From positions 124,001 to 188,000 of the forward strand of contig CAVSQY010000006.1 in NCBI GenBank assembly GCA_963730285.1: DNA of 64,000 nucleotides, read 5' to 3'. The DNA comes from JARDZU01 sp963730285. Lineage in GTDB: Bacteria; Actinomycetota; Acidimicrobiia; Spongiisociales; ZC4RG35. A program made the translations under genes and the position numbers. This document shows, piece by piece, positions 35,014 to 42,094 of this stretch. The number at the start of each line of letters is the position of its first letter. Position 1 is the first letter of the stretch. Under the pieces are notes generated by a model. It searched no databases. It was not told where the DNA came from and saw only the letters and a program-made list of their open reading frames with translations.

Positions 35014-35348
35014 CGCCTCGCCGAGGGGAGGTTTGGCTGGTCGACTTCGGCGAGCCGGTTGGTCGGGAACAAGCAGGAATTCGTCCCGCCGTAGTCGTGT
35101 CGACCGATGCTCTCAACGAGGGGCCGGCCGGCGTCGTCCTCGTTGTTCCGGTCACCTCGGCTCGACGTGACCTGCCCTCGCACATCGAGGTCGAGCCGGG
35201 GGAGTCCGGTCTTGATCATCCGAGCTACGCCAAGTGCGAAGATGTGAAGTCGATCTCGGAACGAAGGCTCATCGATCGGCTCGGAGTCGTCAGACCCGAG
35301 TCTCTCTTCGACATCGCTCGGGTGCTGCGATACTTGTTCGACCTGTGA
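35010..35348 (+). CDS. MazF/PemK-family endoribonuclease toxin
   Basis: A 112-residue toxin predicted to cleave mRNA when freed from the antitoxin. The fold signature is RRGEVWLVDFGEPVG, the catalytic-loop region RPAVVVSTDALN, VVLVVPVTS and the conserved Ser/Lys region SYAKCEDVKSISERRL. The GTG overlaps the antitoxin TGA (GTGA). A decayed copy lies about 750 bases upstream. The length is typical for MazF. Confidence 0.9.
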   Translation: MTPRRGEVWLVDFGEPVGREQAGIRPAVVVSTDALNEGPAGVVLVVPVTSARRDLPSHIEVEPGESGLDHPSYAKCEDVKSISERRLIDRLGVVRPESLFDIARVLRYLFDL

Positions 35349-35397
35349 CTCGCTCGGAAGTCACCTCACCGCGAACGCTGTCACCAACGCCGACGTT

Positions 35398-35431
35398 CGT
35401 GTAGTCCGCAGGCGGGACACTTCTCCGACAC
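35398..35431 (+). other. Right attachment site (attR)
   Basis: Arm CGTGTAGTC (35398-35406) and core TCTCCGACAC (35422-35431), with the same 24-base distance as in the middle site. Chromosomal sequence, including the terminator, follows directly. Confidence 0.65.
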
Positions 35432-35436
35432 CACAA

Positions 35437-35466
35437 ACCCCAGGTCAGACGCCTGGGGTCTTTTGT
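35437..35466 (+). terminator. Rho-independent terminator, probably the displaced tRNA-Leu terminator
   Basis: ACCCCAGG (35437-35444) and CCTGGGGT (35452-35459) form an 8-base stem with a 7-base loop, followed by TCTTTTGTCTT. It lies 6 bases after the att core, where a tRNA terminator would be expected if the island were removed. Confidence 0.8.
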
Positions 35467-35609
35467 CTTCTGGGCCACTCCGATCTGGAGTGGCGACGGT
35501 GTTCGATTGACGCGCTTGGTTTTGGCCTATTGATTCGGGGAGTTGGTGCCGATGACAGAAGGGGGCCGTCTGGTTGACGACGGCCCGTGTCGGCGATGCG
35601 AGGGTGATC

Positions 35610-36590
35610 GTGAGCACGCGATTCCAGGACTTGAAGGACCTCGCCCAGATGCTGGACGAGGGAAAAGTCTCTCAAGGCGAATATGAGACCGTGAAGGCCG
35701 AGCTTCTCGCCGCCTCGTCCGATGATTGGTCAGAGGCGGATGCCGGGGTCAACGGACTGAGTCTCAATGGCCATGCATCGATCGACGCCGAAGCATCTGA
35801 CGAGCTACCAGAAGAGAACTCCGAGGGAAGCGAGACGACGACTGACCTGCCGGATTGGGTCAATGAGATCGTTTCGGCGCCTCGGCTCTATCGGATAGCC
35901 GGGGGAGCCGCCGCACTCACATTCCTCATAGGTGGGGCGGTCGACCCGCTTGGTTGGCTGGCGGCATTTCTGGGGGGTTTGGCGCTCGCCACGACCAGGA
36001 CACCGCGTGCCAGATGGATGGCATGGAGCGCCCTAGCGCTCGGTCTTGGGTTCGGGATAGTCGGTCTCTTCAATATCGGAAGGCCCGCTCCCGTCGATAC
36101 AACGAATCTCTCTGTCACGCAGAACCAGGGCGCCATTGAAGAGCCACCTGCCGACTCGCTTGGTGTTCGTTTCGAGGACCTGACTGAGAGGTGGAACGCG
36201 ATGGACGCCCCACCTCTGATATTGAAGGGGATTTCGATCACACCCGAGTCAGGGCCCTTCGACAGTTTCATCCACCGGTTCGACAACAACGCATTGGTGG
36301 CTGGTGCATACGACCCCGACGACGGATATGTCTACGCCCTGATGGTGCGGGCCAACTTGGGTCATCCCTCGGTATCGAACATGTACACGCACCTTTGCTA
36401 TCTGCTCTATCCAGGCACTCAGGATTGCTTTGACACCTTCATCGAGGAGAGCGGCTTGTTTGGCGAGGACCTCGGGGACATGGCCGATGTCGAGCAAACC
36501 TCAGAATGGAGCTTTGACGGGAACGAATGGCAACTAGCCATCGATAACAACGTCGAGACGATCAGAGTCCTGGCCCCTCGGGGCCCTTAG
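35610..36590 (+). CDS. SHOCT-domain membrane protein with exported C-terminal domain
   Basis: A 326-residue protein. Residues 8-35 are a SHOCT-like oligomerisation motif (LAQMLDEGKVSQGEYETVKA). An acidic linker follows, then two to three membrane segments (about 100-165, ALTFLIGGAVDPLGWLAAF and AWSALALGLGFGIVGLF), and a C-terminal domain of about 150 residues with two cysteines (HLCYLLYPGTQDCF). The start is GTG 35610 (GAGG 7 bases upstream) or GTG 35604; the TTG at 35574 is less likely. It is the first chromosomal gene after the island. Function unknown. Confidence 0.65.
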   Translation: MSTRFQDLKDLAQMLDEGKVSQGEYETVKAELLAASSDDWSEADAGVNGLSLNGHASIDAEASDELPEENSEGSETTTDLPDWVNEIVSAPRLYRIAGGAAALTFLIGGAVDPLGWLAAFLGGLALATTRTPRARWMAWSALALGLGFGIVGLFNIGRPAPVDTTNLSVTQNQGAIEEPPADSLGVRFEDLTERWNAMDAPPLILKGISITPESGPFDSFIHRFDNNALVAGAYDPDDGYVYALMVRANLGHPSVSNMYTHLCYLLYPGTQDCFDTFIEESGLFGEDLGDMADVEQTSEWSFDGNEWQLAIDNNVETIRVLAPRGP

Positions 36591-36716
36591 GGGACGCCTA
36601 TCGCCGGAGATCGAGACCTCGGCCGGGTCGTGAGGGCTGATGAAGAATCGGGCCTGCGGACTCACACAGTTTTCCCTGCAAGCGCCGATGTTTTGTTCAT
36701 GAGAGTTCAACTTCAA

Positions 36717-37460
36717 ATGAATCGCTCGACGGATCGGGGGGCATCTATGGTCGAGTACGGCCTCTTGGTCGCCCTGATCGCAATCGTCGGCCTGGCCTCA
36801 TTGGTCTCCGTCGGCAATAAGACCAGCGACAAGTTCGACGTCGTCGCCCAGGGCCTGAGCCACCCAAGCGTGGGGCTCTCCGGCGAATCGGCAGGTGGGG
36901 AACAGAGCGGAAGTGGATCTGGTGGATCAGGGAGCGGAAATCCAACCACGACCACAACCGTGCCGCCCACCACCACCACCACGGTCCCGGCCACGACCAC
37001 CACGACGGTCGCCCCAACGACCACTACAACCGTCCCGGCAACCACCACCACGACTCTGTCGAGTCAGCCCGGCTCGGTCACGCAATTGGCGTCAACAGAT
37101 TCATCGTTCTATTGGTGGAACGCGGATAAGCAGGGCGGCAACGGCGCGTGGAAGGCTTCGTTCACCTACCAGAACGACTGGATCCGTCATCAGTACCTGA
37201 CAATCGAAGTGACCAAGACAGACAACCAGGGAAAGACCACGACAAGTGTGGTCAAGGACTTCTACGTGGCGGCTGGCGGAACCTCGTCACTGGACGTTTG
37301 GGACAACGAACTCGACATCAAGAACAAGAAGAGCGAGGGTGTGTTGACTGTCCAGGTCAAGGTGCTGTCGGTTCGAACCTCCGATGAGAACTGGCAGAGC
37401 GTGTCGTATGACCTGGCCGATGGGCCTGGCACTACGGTTTCTGCTCCCAGCGCCCCCTGA
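36717..37460 (+). CDS. Flp-type prepilin with Thr/Pro stalk and C-terminal domain
   Basis: A 247-residue protein. The N-terminus STDRG-ASMVEYGLLVAL has a class III (Flp/Tad) prepilin cleavage site after Gly8, with Glu at +5 and Tyr at +6, followed by the hydrophobic assembly helix. Normal Flp pilins end near 60 residues. Here a Gly/Ser segment, a stalk of repeated TTTTTVP units (about 36943-37060) and a domain of about 130 residues (TDSSFYWWNADKQGG onward) follow. The start is ATG 36717, with ATG 36699 possible. No tad assembly genes are nearby. It may be a minor pilin or adhesin. Confidence 0.72.
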   Translation: MNRSTDRGASMVEYGLLVALIAIVGLASLVSVGNKTSDKFDVVAQGLSHPSVGLSGESAGGEQSGSGSGGSGSGNPTTTTTVPPTTTTTVPATTTTTVAPTTTTTVPATTTTTLSSQPGSVTQLASTDSSFYWWNADKQGGNGAWKASFTYQNDWIRHQYLTIEVTKTDNQGKTTTSVVKDFYVAAGGTSSLDVWDNELDIKNKKSEGVLTVQVKVLSVRTSDENWQSVSYDLADGPGTTVSAPSAP

Positions 37461-37461
37461 C

Positions 37462-38001
37462 TCAGAGCTTGCGGATGCGGTCTTCGATCGAGATCACGCC
37501 GGGTTCGGCGACACGGGCGTAGATCCCGCGAAATCTGAGATCGGAGCCACGACCGAGATTGACGAATCGCAGTGCATCGGCTCCGAACCGTGAGGCAAAC
37601 TTGGCGCACCCTCGGTGGGGTGTATCGGTGATCTCGAGGATGGCGGACCCGACCTGGACATGCTGCCCTGGTGGCAGGTTGTCCGGGCTCAAATCCATGT
37701 CGACCACCAGGTTGTCACCCGCAAGGGCCCAACGCTCCCGGGACCCGGCCACGAGACTCAGCACCCGGGAGCCGATCAACGCGATCTGCATGTCGGGCTG
37801 GTGGCGATACTCGCCCTTCGACCAATGATCACCGTCGAGGCCGAATTCGGGGCGGATGCGCACGGTCTGCGGAGTGAGCCTCGCGTCGTGCTCGGGTCGG
37901 ACCACGATCAACTCGATGATCCCGTTGTCGCTCGGGGCCCCTAACGCCTCATCGATCCTCGCGTTGAGGAGGTCCAGGTTGAGGTGCGGCGGAGTGGTCA
38001 T
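37462..38001 (-). CDS. MOSC-domain protein
   Basis: A 179-residue MOSC protein, a fold found at the C-terminus of molybdenum cofactor sulfurases and in YiiM-like proteins. Seen: IIELIVVRPEHDARL near the start, FGLDGDHWSKGEY, NLVVDMDLSPDNLPPG and the Cys-containing DTPHRGCAKFASRFG, whose Cys is the conserved residue. Expected substrates are sulfur carriers or Moco-dependent detoxification. The ATG at 38001 overlaps the MFS stop by 4 bases, so the two genes are co-translated. It is convergent with the pilin gene, one base apart. Confidence 0.85.
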   Translation of the reverse strand: MTTPPHLNLDLLNARIDEALGAPSDNGIIELIVVRPEHDARLTPQTVRIRPEFGLDGDHWSKGEYRHQPDMQIALIGSRVLSLVAGSRERWALAGDNLVVDMDLSPDNLPPGQHVQVGSAILEITDTPHRGCAKFASRFGADALRFVNLGRGSDLRFRGIYARVAEPGVISIEDRIRKL

Positions 38002-39290
38002 TGGGTGGTCTCCGCCGGTCTTTGGCGATTGCGAGTGTGACGGCCTTCGAAATGTGGGCCAAATGTGTCCGACCATATGACCGTGGTGAACAGCCAAGCG
38101 GCCGTCACCACCAATAGCAACGAGAACACCCTGGCCACGGTGGGAAGTGATTCGCTCGAGTCACCCAGCCATCCTCCGATCAGGGCTCCCACCGGGAGGG
38201 TGGCCCATCCGATGGCACGACTGGCGGTGATGACTCTCCCCAGCATGGCAGGGGCCGCGTAGTGCTGTCTGATGGTCGTCAGGGGGACGTTGATCAAGGA
38301 TATGCCGATCATCCAACCGGCGCTCAAGAGGAGCGTCAGGACGCCATAGGTGGTGAAAAACACAGCGAAGAGGAGACATCCGGCCACGGTCATGCCGACG
38401 GTCATGGTCCGGCCCAGCCCAAGCACGGTGATGACCCTGGGTGCAGCCACGGCGCCAATAATGCCCCCGACACCCATCGCGGCGACAACGACGCCGATTT
38501 CGGCCTCATTTGCGGTGCCCAGGACCACCGGGAACAAGATCACGATTGTCGCCTCGACCAGCCCCAACACGAAGTTGGGGATTGCGGCTGAGATGGTGGT
38601 GATCCTGAGTTGCGGCTCCGACCAGAGGTATCGGATGCCATCGGCCGCCTCGGTGAGGAAGCGGCCCCGTTCGCTCTGATCACGATGGACATCGACCCGG
38701 CCCACCCAGATCAGACAGACTGCGGAGACGATAAAGGTGGCTCCGTTGATGAAGAGGCCCAGTTTGGGGCCACCCGTCGCCAGTGCAATCAGACCGGCGG
38801 CCATGGTCCCGATCGCATAGTTGGCCTGTTGGCTCGCACTGACGAAGCTGTTGGCATCGGCCAGTCGGCGATTGGGAACCAGCGAAGGGATCATGGTGTA
38901 GAGGGCACCGTCGAACAACGTCGTCATCGAGCCGACCACGAAAGCGATGACAAACACAGTCCCGATCCCATAATTGCCATACGTGGCCGTCAGGAAGAAG
39001 AAGGCGGACGCTCTGAGCAGATCGGTCGTGATCATGATCGGCCGAAGGTGCCAGCGATCGAGAAGGACGCCGACCAGCAGGCCGGCGAGGAGAGCCGGAG
39101 CCGTCTCGAGCGCGTAGGTAAGAGAGAATTCGAGTGTCTTGAAGCTCTCAGCGGTGGCGTTTGTGATGTCCCTGACCAGGAACGGAAGAGTCAGGAAGGC
39201 GACATATGTACCGAACTGGCTGACGGTTTGACCGACCCACAAGGCGAGATATCTGGGTCCGAGAGAGGTCAGGGAACGCACGACGCTCAC
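37998..39290 (-). CDS. Major facilitator superfamily transporter
   Basis: A 430-residue protein with about twelve hydrophobic segments, resembling MFS_3/enterobactin-exporter-like permeases: LGPRYLALWVGQTVSQFGTY at the N-terminus, LLVGVLLDRWHLRPI (motif A-like) and GLGRTMTVGMTVAG. The substrate is unknown. The GTG at 39290 starts just before the first membrane segment; the 66 upstream codons of the open frame lack membrane-protein character and cover the divergent gene. Confidence 0.85.
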   Translation of the reverse strand: MSVVRSLTSLGPRYLALWVGQTVSQFGTYVAFLTLPFLVRDITNATAESFKTLEFSLTYALETAPALLAGLLVGVLLDRWHLRPIMITTDLLRASAFFFLTATYGNYGIGTVFVIAFVVGSMTTLFDGALYTMIPSLVPNRRLADANSFVSASQQANYAIGTMAAGLIALATGGPKLGLFINGATFIVSAVCLIWVGRVDVHRDQSERGRFLTEAADGIRYLWSEPQLRITTISAAIPNFVLGLVEATIVILFPVVLGTANEAEIGVVVAAMGVGGIIGAVAAPRVITVLGLGRTMTVGMTVAGCLLFAVFFTTYGVLTLLLSAGWMIGISLINVPLTTIRQHYAAPAMLGRVITASRAIGWATLPVGALIGGWLGDSSESLPTVARVFSLLLVVTAAWLFTTVIWSDTFGPHFEGRHTRNRQRPAETTQ

Positions 39291-39334
39291 TGGACCGCAC
39301 CATAACCGCTGGTGTCGGTGTGTCCAGGGGTTGT

Positions 39335-39340
39335 TAGCCT
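39335..39340 (+). promoter_or_regulatory. Putative -10 for the holin-like gene
   Basis: TAGCCT ends 8 bases before ATG 39349 with no Shine-Dalgarno between, consistent with a leaderless or nearly leaderless mRNA. Confidence 0.35.
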
Positions 39341-39348
39341 GCTGGTCA

Positions 39349-39651
39349 ATGGCTGAACCAAGAGAAATACCCCAGCTGACATCCGAGCTCGTCGAGATGT
39401 CGAAGGAGTATCTGAAGCAAGAAACCCTTGAACCGGCCAAGCAATTGGGCAAGAAGGCCGGTTTCGGCATCGGCGGTGCCAGCATCATTGCCCTCGGCGC
39501 GTTCTTCCTGGTCCTGGCTCTCTACAACGGTCTGAAGATTTGGCTCCCAGACGGGGACTGGTGGGTAGTGCTGGCGCGGTTCCTCGCTGCAGTGGGTGCA
39601 GCGCTGGGTGCCGGACTCGTGGCATGGAGGATGCAGAGTGACAATCAGTAG
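39349..39651 (+). CDS. Phage-holin-superfamily (Holin-X-like) membrane protein
   Basis: A 100-residue protein. A charged amphipathic N-terminus (SELVEMSKEYLKQETLEPAK) precedes two hydrophobic segments (about 43-62 and 71-92). This is the pattern of the actinobacterial putative holin-superfamily (Holin-X/YqjE-like) proteins, which are chromosomal envelope proteins rather than lysis proteins. The stop is 14 bases downstream of the start of the next small membrane-protein gene, so the pair forms an operon. Confidence 0.7.
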   Translation: MAEPREIPQLTSELVEMSKEYLKQETLEPAKQLGKKAGFGIGGASIIALGAFFLVLALYNGLKIWLPDGDWWVVLARFLAAVGAALGAGLVAWRMQSDNQ

Positions 39652-39832
39652 AGAAGACATCGAGGCGAAGGCAAACGAGATAGTTGCCGCGGTCAATCAG
39701 ACCAAGGAGTCGGCCAAGGACACGGCGGTTCTGGCCGGTGTCGTGGTGGCCTGTGTGGTGCTTGCCGCCTTCATCATCGGGCGGCGCCGGGGCTCGCGAA
39801 CCAAGGCGATGGTCGAGGTCTACCGGGTCTGA
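39638..39832 (+). CDS. Small single-span membrane protein
   Basis: A 64-residue protein: a helical N-terminus (SREDIEAKANEIVAAVNQ), one membrane segment (TAVLAGVVVACVVLAAFIIG) and a basic tail (RRRGSRTKAM). The GTG at 39638 overlaps the holin-like gene by 14 bases; the ORF extending to 39596 is unsupported. It probably works with its neighbour in the envelope. This holin-like plus small-anchor pairing is common in actinobacteria but uncharacterised. Confidence 0.65.
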   Translation: MTISREDIEAKANEIVAAVNQTKESAKDTAVLAGVVVACVVLAAFIIGRRRGSRTKAMVEVYRV

Positions 39833-39974
39833 GGGAGCATCTCGGGGCACGAGATGGCGAGGTTGTCTGCTCGAGGTGTCGGCGTCACCGAGGACTCGAG
39901 GTTGATCTCCCCAAAAATGGTGCCTCACCAGGTGACATCATGTTGCAGGTGGGGGTTGCCGCGGTCGGGATCCG

Positions 39975-40430
39975 TCATGGAGCGGTCGTCGCCGGATCGA
40001 CGTCGAGGATTGCGATTTCACATGGGTTCGGCCCCGGATCGAATGACACGAGAAGCCGAACCGGTCCCGCTTCCCGCGGCTTGTCGATTGACATCTCGCA
40101 TTGGTTTGTCGGTGCATCGAGCAGGTCACAGTTCCCATCGCAGGGCCGCTGCCAACTCTTGACCTGAATCTCTCCCGCCGCGAAGGGAACCTCGATCAAA
40201 GGGACCAGACCGGTTCGATCGGGCCGAAACTCGTACTCGAGACCATTGATCGAGAGAAACGAGACCTGTCCCTCCGTGTAGCAGCACGACCTCTGCTCTT
40301 GGTAGACGATCAGCAGCGGACCCGGGACTTCGGTGGTGCCAGGCGATCCGATGGACCGGCCACATGAGGTGACGAGGAGACAGACGGCCGCGATCCAGAA
40401 GGTCCTTCTCACTGTGTTGAGACGAATCAA
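39975..40430 (-). CDS. Predicted lipoprotein
   Basis: A 151-residue protein with a signal sequence ending in a lipobox-like LLVTSC (Cys23). The mature part has several Cys (RSCCYTEG, RPCDGNCDLL, NQCEMS, NPCEIA), indicating disulfide bonds outside the cell. It follows the small gene at 40463-40714 by 32 bases on the same strand. Function unknown. Confidence 0.68.
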   Translation of the reverse strand: MIRLNTVRRTFWIAAVCLLVTSCGRSIGSPGTTEVPGPLLIVYQEQRSCCYTEGQVSFLSINGLEYEFRPDRTGLVPLIEVPFAAGEIQVKSWQRPCDGNCDLLDAPTNQCEMSIDKPREAGPVRLLVSFDPGPNPCEIAILDVDPATTAP

Positions 40431-40462
40431 ATGTGCTGCCGGTTCCTCTGTGGTCCTATCCG

Positions 40463-40714
40463 CTAAGGCCGGATCACCTCGATCTTGGGATCTCCGACCA
40501 TCTTGTGGTGTATCACCAGCGCCGAGCCTTCGGGAAGCCTCTTGCGGTATATCAGCTTCCTTTTTGGTGTCGTGCGGCTTAGGTAGGCCATGGCGAGCAA
40601 ACCCAGGCCGAGATAGAGCTCACGCTGATCACCTGTGCGGACACCGCGGAGCGTGCGCCCCACACCCTGGGCGCGTATGTCTCCCCATCCGAGCAGTCGT
40701 AACAGTCGAGTCAT
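40463..40714 (-). CDS. Small basic protein of unknown function
   Basis: An 83-residue protein with a basic N-terminal half (RLLRLLGWGDIRAQGVGRTL), a short hydrophobic stretch (LYLGLGLLAMAYL) and a C-terminus YRKRLPEGSALVIHHKMVG. It probably associates with the membrane. The start is ATG 40714, divergent from the 40759 micro-gene with 44 bases between them. No family is recognised, but the composition looks like a real protein. Confidence 0.55.
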   Translation of the reverse strand: MTRLLRLLGWGDIRAQGVGRTLRGVRTGDQRELYLGLGLLAMAYLSRTTPKRKLIYRKRLPEGSALVIHHKMVGDPKIEVIRP

Positions 40715-40758
40715 AACATGTACCGTGTCGTCGAGTCCTCAGCCCTCATTCAACCATC

Positions 40759-40854
40759 ATGCAGAACAAGAAACTCGTGCAGATCATCGTGTGGTTCGTT
40801 GTCCTATCCATGGTCATCGCATTGGTCATCTCGGCAATAGCACTCCTTACGTGA
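40759..40854 (+). CDS. 31-residue membrane micropeptide coupled to trmI
   Basis: The ATG at 40759 gives MQNKKLVQIIVWFVVLSMVI followed by eleven more hydrophobic residues and TGA: a Lys-led single membrane helix. The stop overlaps the trmI GTG (GTGA). Its form resembles Prli42/DUF4044-type one-helix peptides known from Firmicutes (stressosome anchors), but homology cannot be shown at this length. It is too short for most gene callers. Confidence 0.5.
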   Translation: MQNKKLVQIIVWFVVLSMVIALVISAIALLT

Positions 40855-41633
40855 AATTCCGGGAGGGGGAGCCGGCGATTCTGATCGACTCAAAGGGCCG
40901 GCACTTCCTACTCAAGCTCGAGAATGGACGCACGTTCCAATATCACCAAGGCACCGTTGCCCACTCTGAATTGATCGGGCTTGAGAACGGATCCTGGGTC
41001 GAGGCCTCTAGCGGAGGTCAGCTCTTGGCACTGAGCCCTCGCTTGGCTGACTTCGTCCTCAAGATGAAACGAAGCGCACAGATCGTCTACCCCAAAGATG
41101 TCGGCCCGATCCTGGTGTATGCCGATATCGCACCGGGGATGACAGTGCTCGAGGCCGGTACCGGCTCCGGGGCCCTCTGCATCGCCCTGACCAGGGCGGT
41201 CGGTCCCGAGGGCCGTGTCGTGAGCGTCGAGGTCAGGGACGACCATGCGGCCCATGCCCGAAAAGCGATCGCGAGATGGTTCGGAGAGGTACCGGCCAAT
41301 CTGGAGCTCGTAGTTGGGGATGTGGCCGACGAAATCGCCGGGCGAGCGCCGGAGCGCGTCGTCCTCGATCTGCCTGAGCCATGGGGCCTTCTCGATGCAC
41401 TGGTGGCGCACCAACCCACAGGCGGCGTGCTCTGTGCCTATCTCCCCACGGTCCCGCAGGTTCAGACAATGGTGGAGCAGGCCCGTGAAACGGGTGTATT
41501 CGCGGAGATCGAGGTCAAAGAGTTCCTGGTCAGGGATTGGAACATCTCCGGCCGGTCGGTTCGCCCCGAGCACAACATGATCGGCCACACCGGGTTTCTC
41601 GTCTTCATGCGCAAGACCGGTCGTCGTGAGTGA
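40851..41633 (+). CDS. trmI: tRNA (adenine-58-N1)-methyltransferase TrmI
   Basis: A 260-residue SAM methyltransferase that makes m1A58 in the T-loop of tRNAs as a tetramer. The N-terminal beta domain has EGEPAILIDSKGRHFLLKL and FQYHQGTVAHSELIG. The catalytic domain has YPKDVGPILVYADI, motif I VLEAGTGSGALCIALTRAVG and RVVLDLPEPW. The GTG at 40851 overlaps the micropeptide stop; the longer frame from 40635 runs across the promoter. In actinobacteria trmI commonly neighbours the proteasome cluster, as here. Confidence 0.94.
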   Translation: MKFREGEPAILIDSKGRHFLLKLENGRTFQYHQGTVAHSELIGLENGSWVEASSGGQLLALSPRLADFVLKMKRSAQIVYPKDVGPILVYADIAPGMTVLEAGTGSGALCIALTRAVGPEGRVVSVEVRDDHAAHARKAIARWFGEVPANLELVVGDVADEIAGRAPERVVLDLPEPWGLLDALVAHQPTGGVLCAYLPTVPQVQTMVEQARETGVFAEIEVKEFLVRDWNISGRSVRPEHNMIGHTGFLVFMRKTGRRE

Positions 41634-41689
41634 GCTAGAACGGGGCCGAACTACCATCTATCCCGAGATCCCACACTCAGGAGATGTGC

Positions 41690-41935
41690 GTGAAGGTTTG
41701 GATCGATCAGGACCTATGCACCGGCGATGGGCTGTGCGAAGAAATAGCCCCTGACGTTTTCGTGCTACTCGACGATGGGCTTGCCTACGTGCGTGAGGGG
41801 CCCAAGATCTACGCAACCTCCGAGGGAAATACAGAGGGGTCCGGTGGCACGGCAGTGGTGCCTGTCGGCCAGGAGGAAATAGCGGTCGAGGCTGCCGAGG
41901 AGTGCCCGGGGGAGTGCATCTTCATCGAGCCGTGA
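41690..41935 (+). CDS. Single-cluster ferredoxin with an Asp in the cluster motif
   Basis: An 81-residue electron carrier. The cluster motif is C10-T-G-D13-G-L-C16, with C72 and C76 in EECPGECIFIEP near the end. Asp replaces the middle Cys of C-x2-C-x2-C, as in Pyrococcus ferredoxin, where Asp ligates a [4Fe-4S] cluster that readily converts to [3Fe-4S]. The GTG at 41690 has AGGAG at 6-base spacing; the ATG at 41684 would sit directly against that Shine-Dalgarno. A partner enzyme is not obvious, but such ferredoxins often serve P450s. Confidence 0.85.
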   Translation: MKVWIDQDLCTGDGLCEEIAPDVFVLLDDGLAYVREGPKIYATSEGNTEGSGGTAVVPVGQEEIAVEAAEECPGECIFIEP

Positions 41936-41961
41936 GCCGAGTGGTCTCCACTCAAGAACAT

Positions 41962-41986
41962 GGGTCGGACAACCGACCCTTCTTTT
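41962..41986 (+). terminator. Rho-independent terminator after the ferredoxin gene
   Basis: GGGTCGG (41962-41968) and CCGACCC (41973-41979) form a 7-base stem with loop ACAA, followed by TTCTTTT. It separates the ferredoxin from the proteasome operon. Confidence 0.85.
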
Positions 41987-42056
41987 GTGCCCGGGGCATG
42001 GCATCATCGAAGACTGACCGGGAAACAGAACCCGGAGAACTAGATAGCCCTATTCG

Positions 42057-42062
42057 TATACT
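42057..42062 (+). promoter_or_regulatory. Putative -10 of the proteasome operon
   Basis: TATACT lies 33 bases before the GTG start at 42095, giving a short leader with the Shine-Dalgarno AGGAGGAA (42083-42090). No strong -35 is seen. Confidence 0.5.
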
Positions 42063-42094
42063 GATCTAGAGGCGACCAGGCCAGGAGGAAGCCC

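Larger units (their letters stand above)
34672..35431. mobile_element. Integrative element 2, reduced to a toxin-antitoxin unit
   Basis: A 760-base unit between the second and third TCTCCGACAC copies. It keeps a left arm, an intact toxin-antitoxin pair and a right arm but no recombinase. It is probably a shrunken relative of element 1, held in place by the addiction module or merely left behind. Confidence 0.55.

Noticed and set aside
36575..36586. Palindrome GGCCCCTCGGGGCC at the end of the SHOCT gene as a terminator
   Set aside because: There is no T tract after it, and it lies in the last codons.
36943..37060. Short tandem repeats that might be taken for a CRISPR or satellite array
   Set aside because: They are in-frame codons for Thr/Pro/Val forming the stalk of the pilin-like protein; there are no unique spacers of constant length.
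38610..39305. Long plus-strand frame of 231 codons opposite the MFS gene
   Set aside because: Asp/Glu/Arg-rich antisense shadow of a membrane-protein gene; no start context.
39349..39651. Prophage lysis module suggested by the holin-like protein
   Set aside because: No endolysin or other phage genes nearby; this family is chromosomal in actinobacteria.
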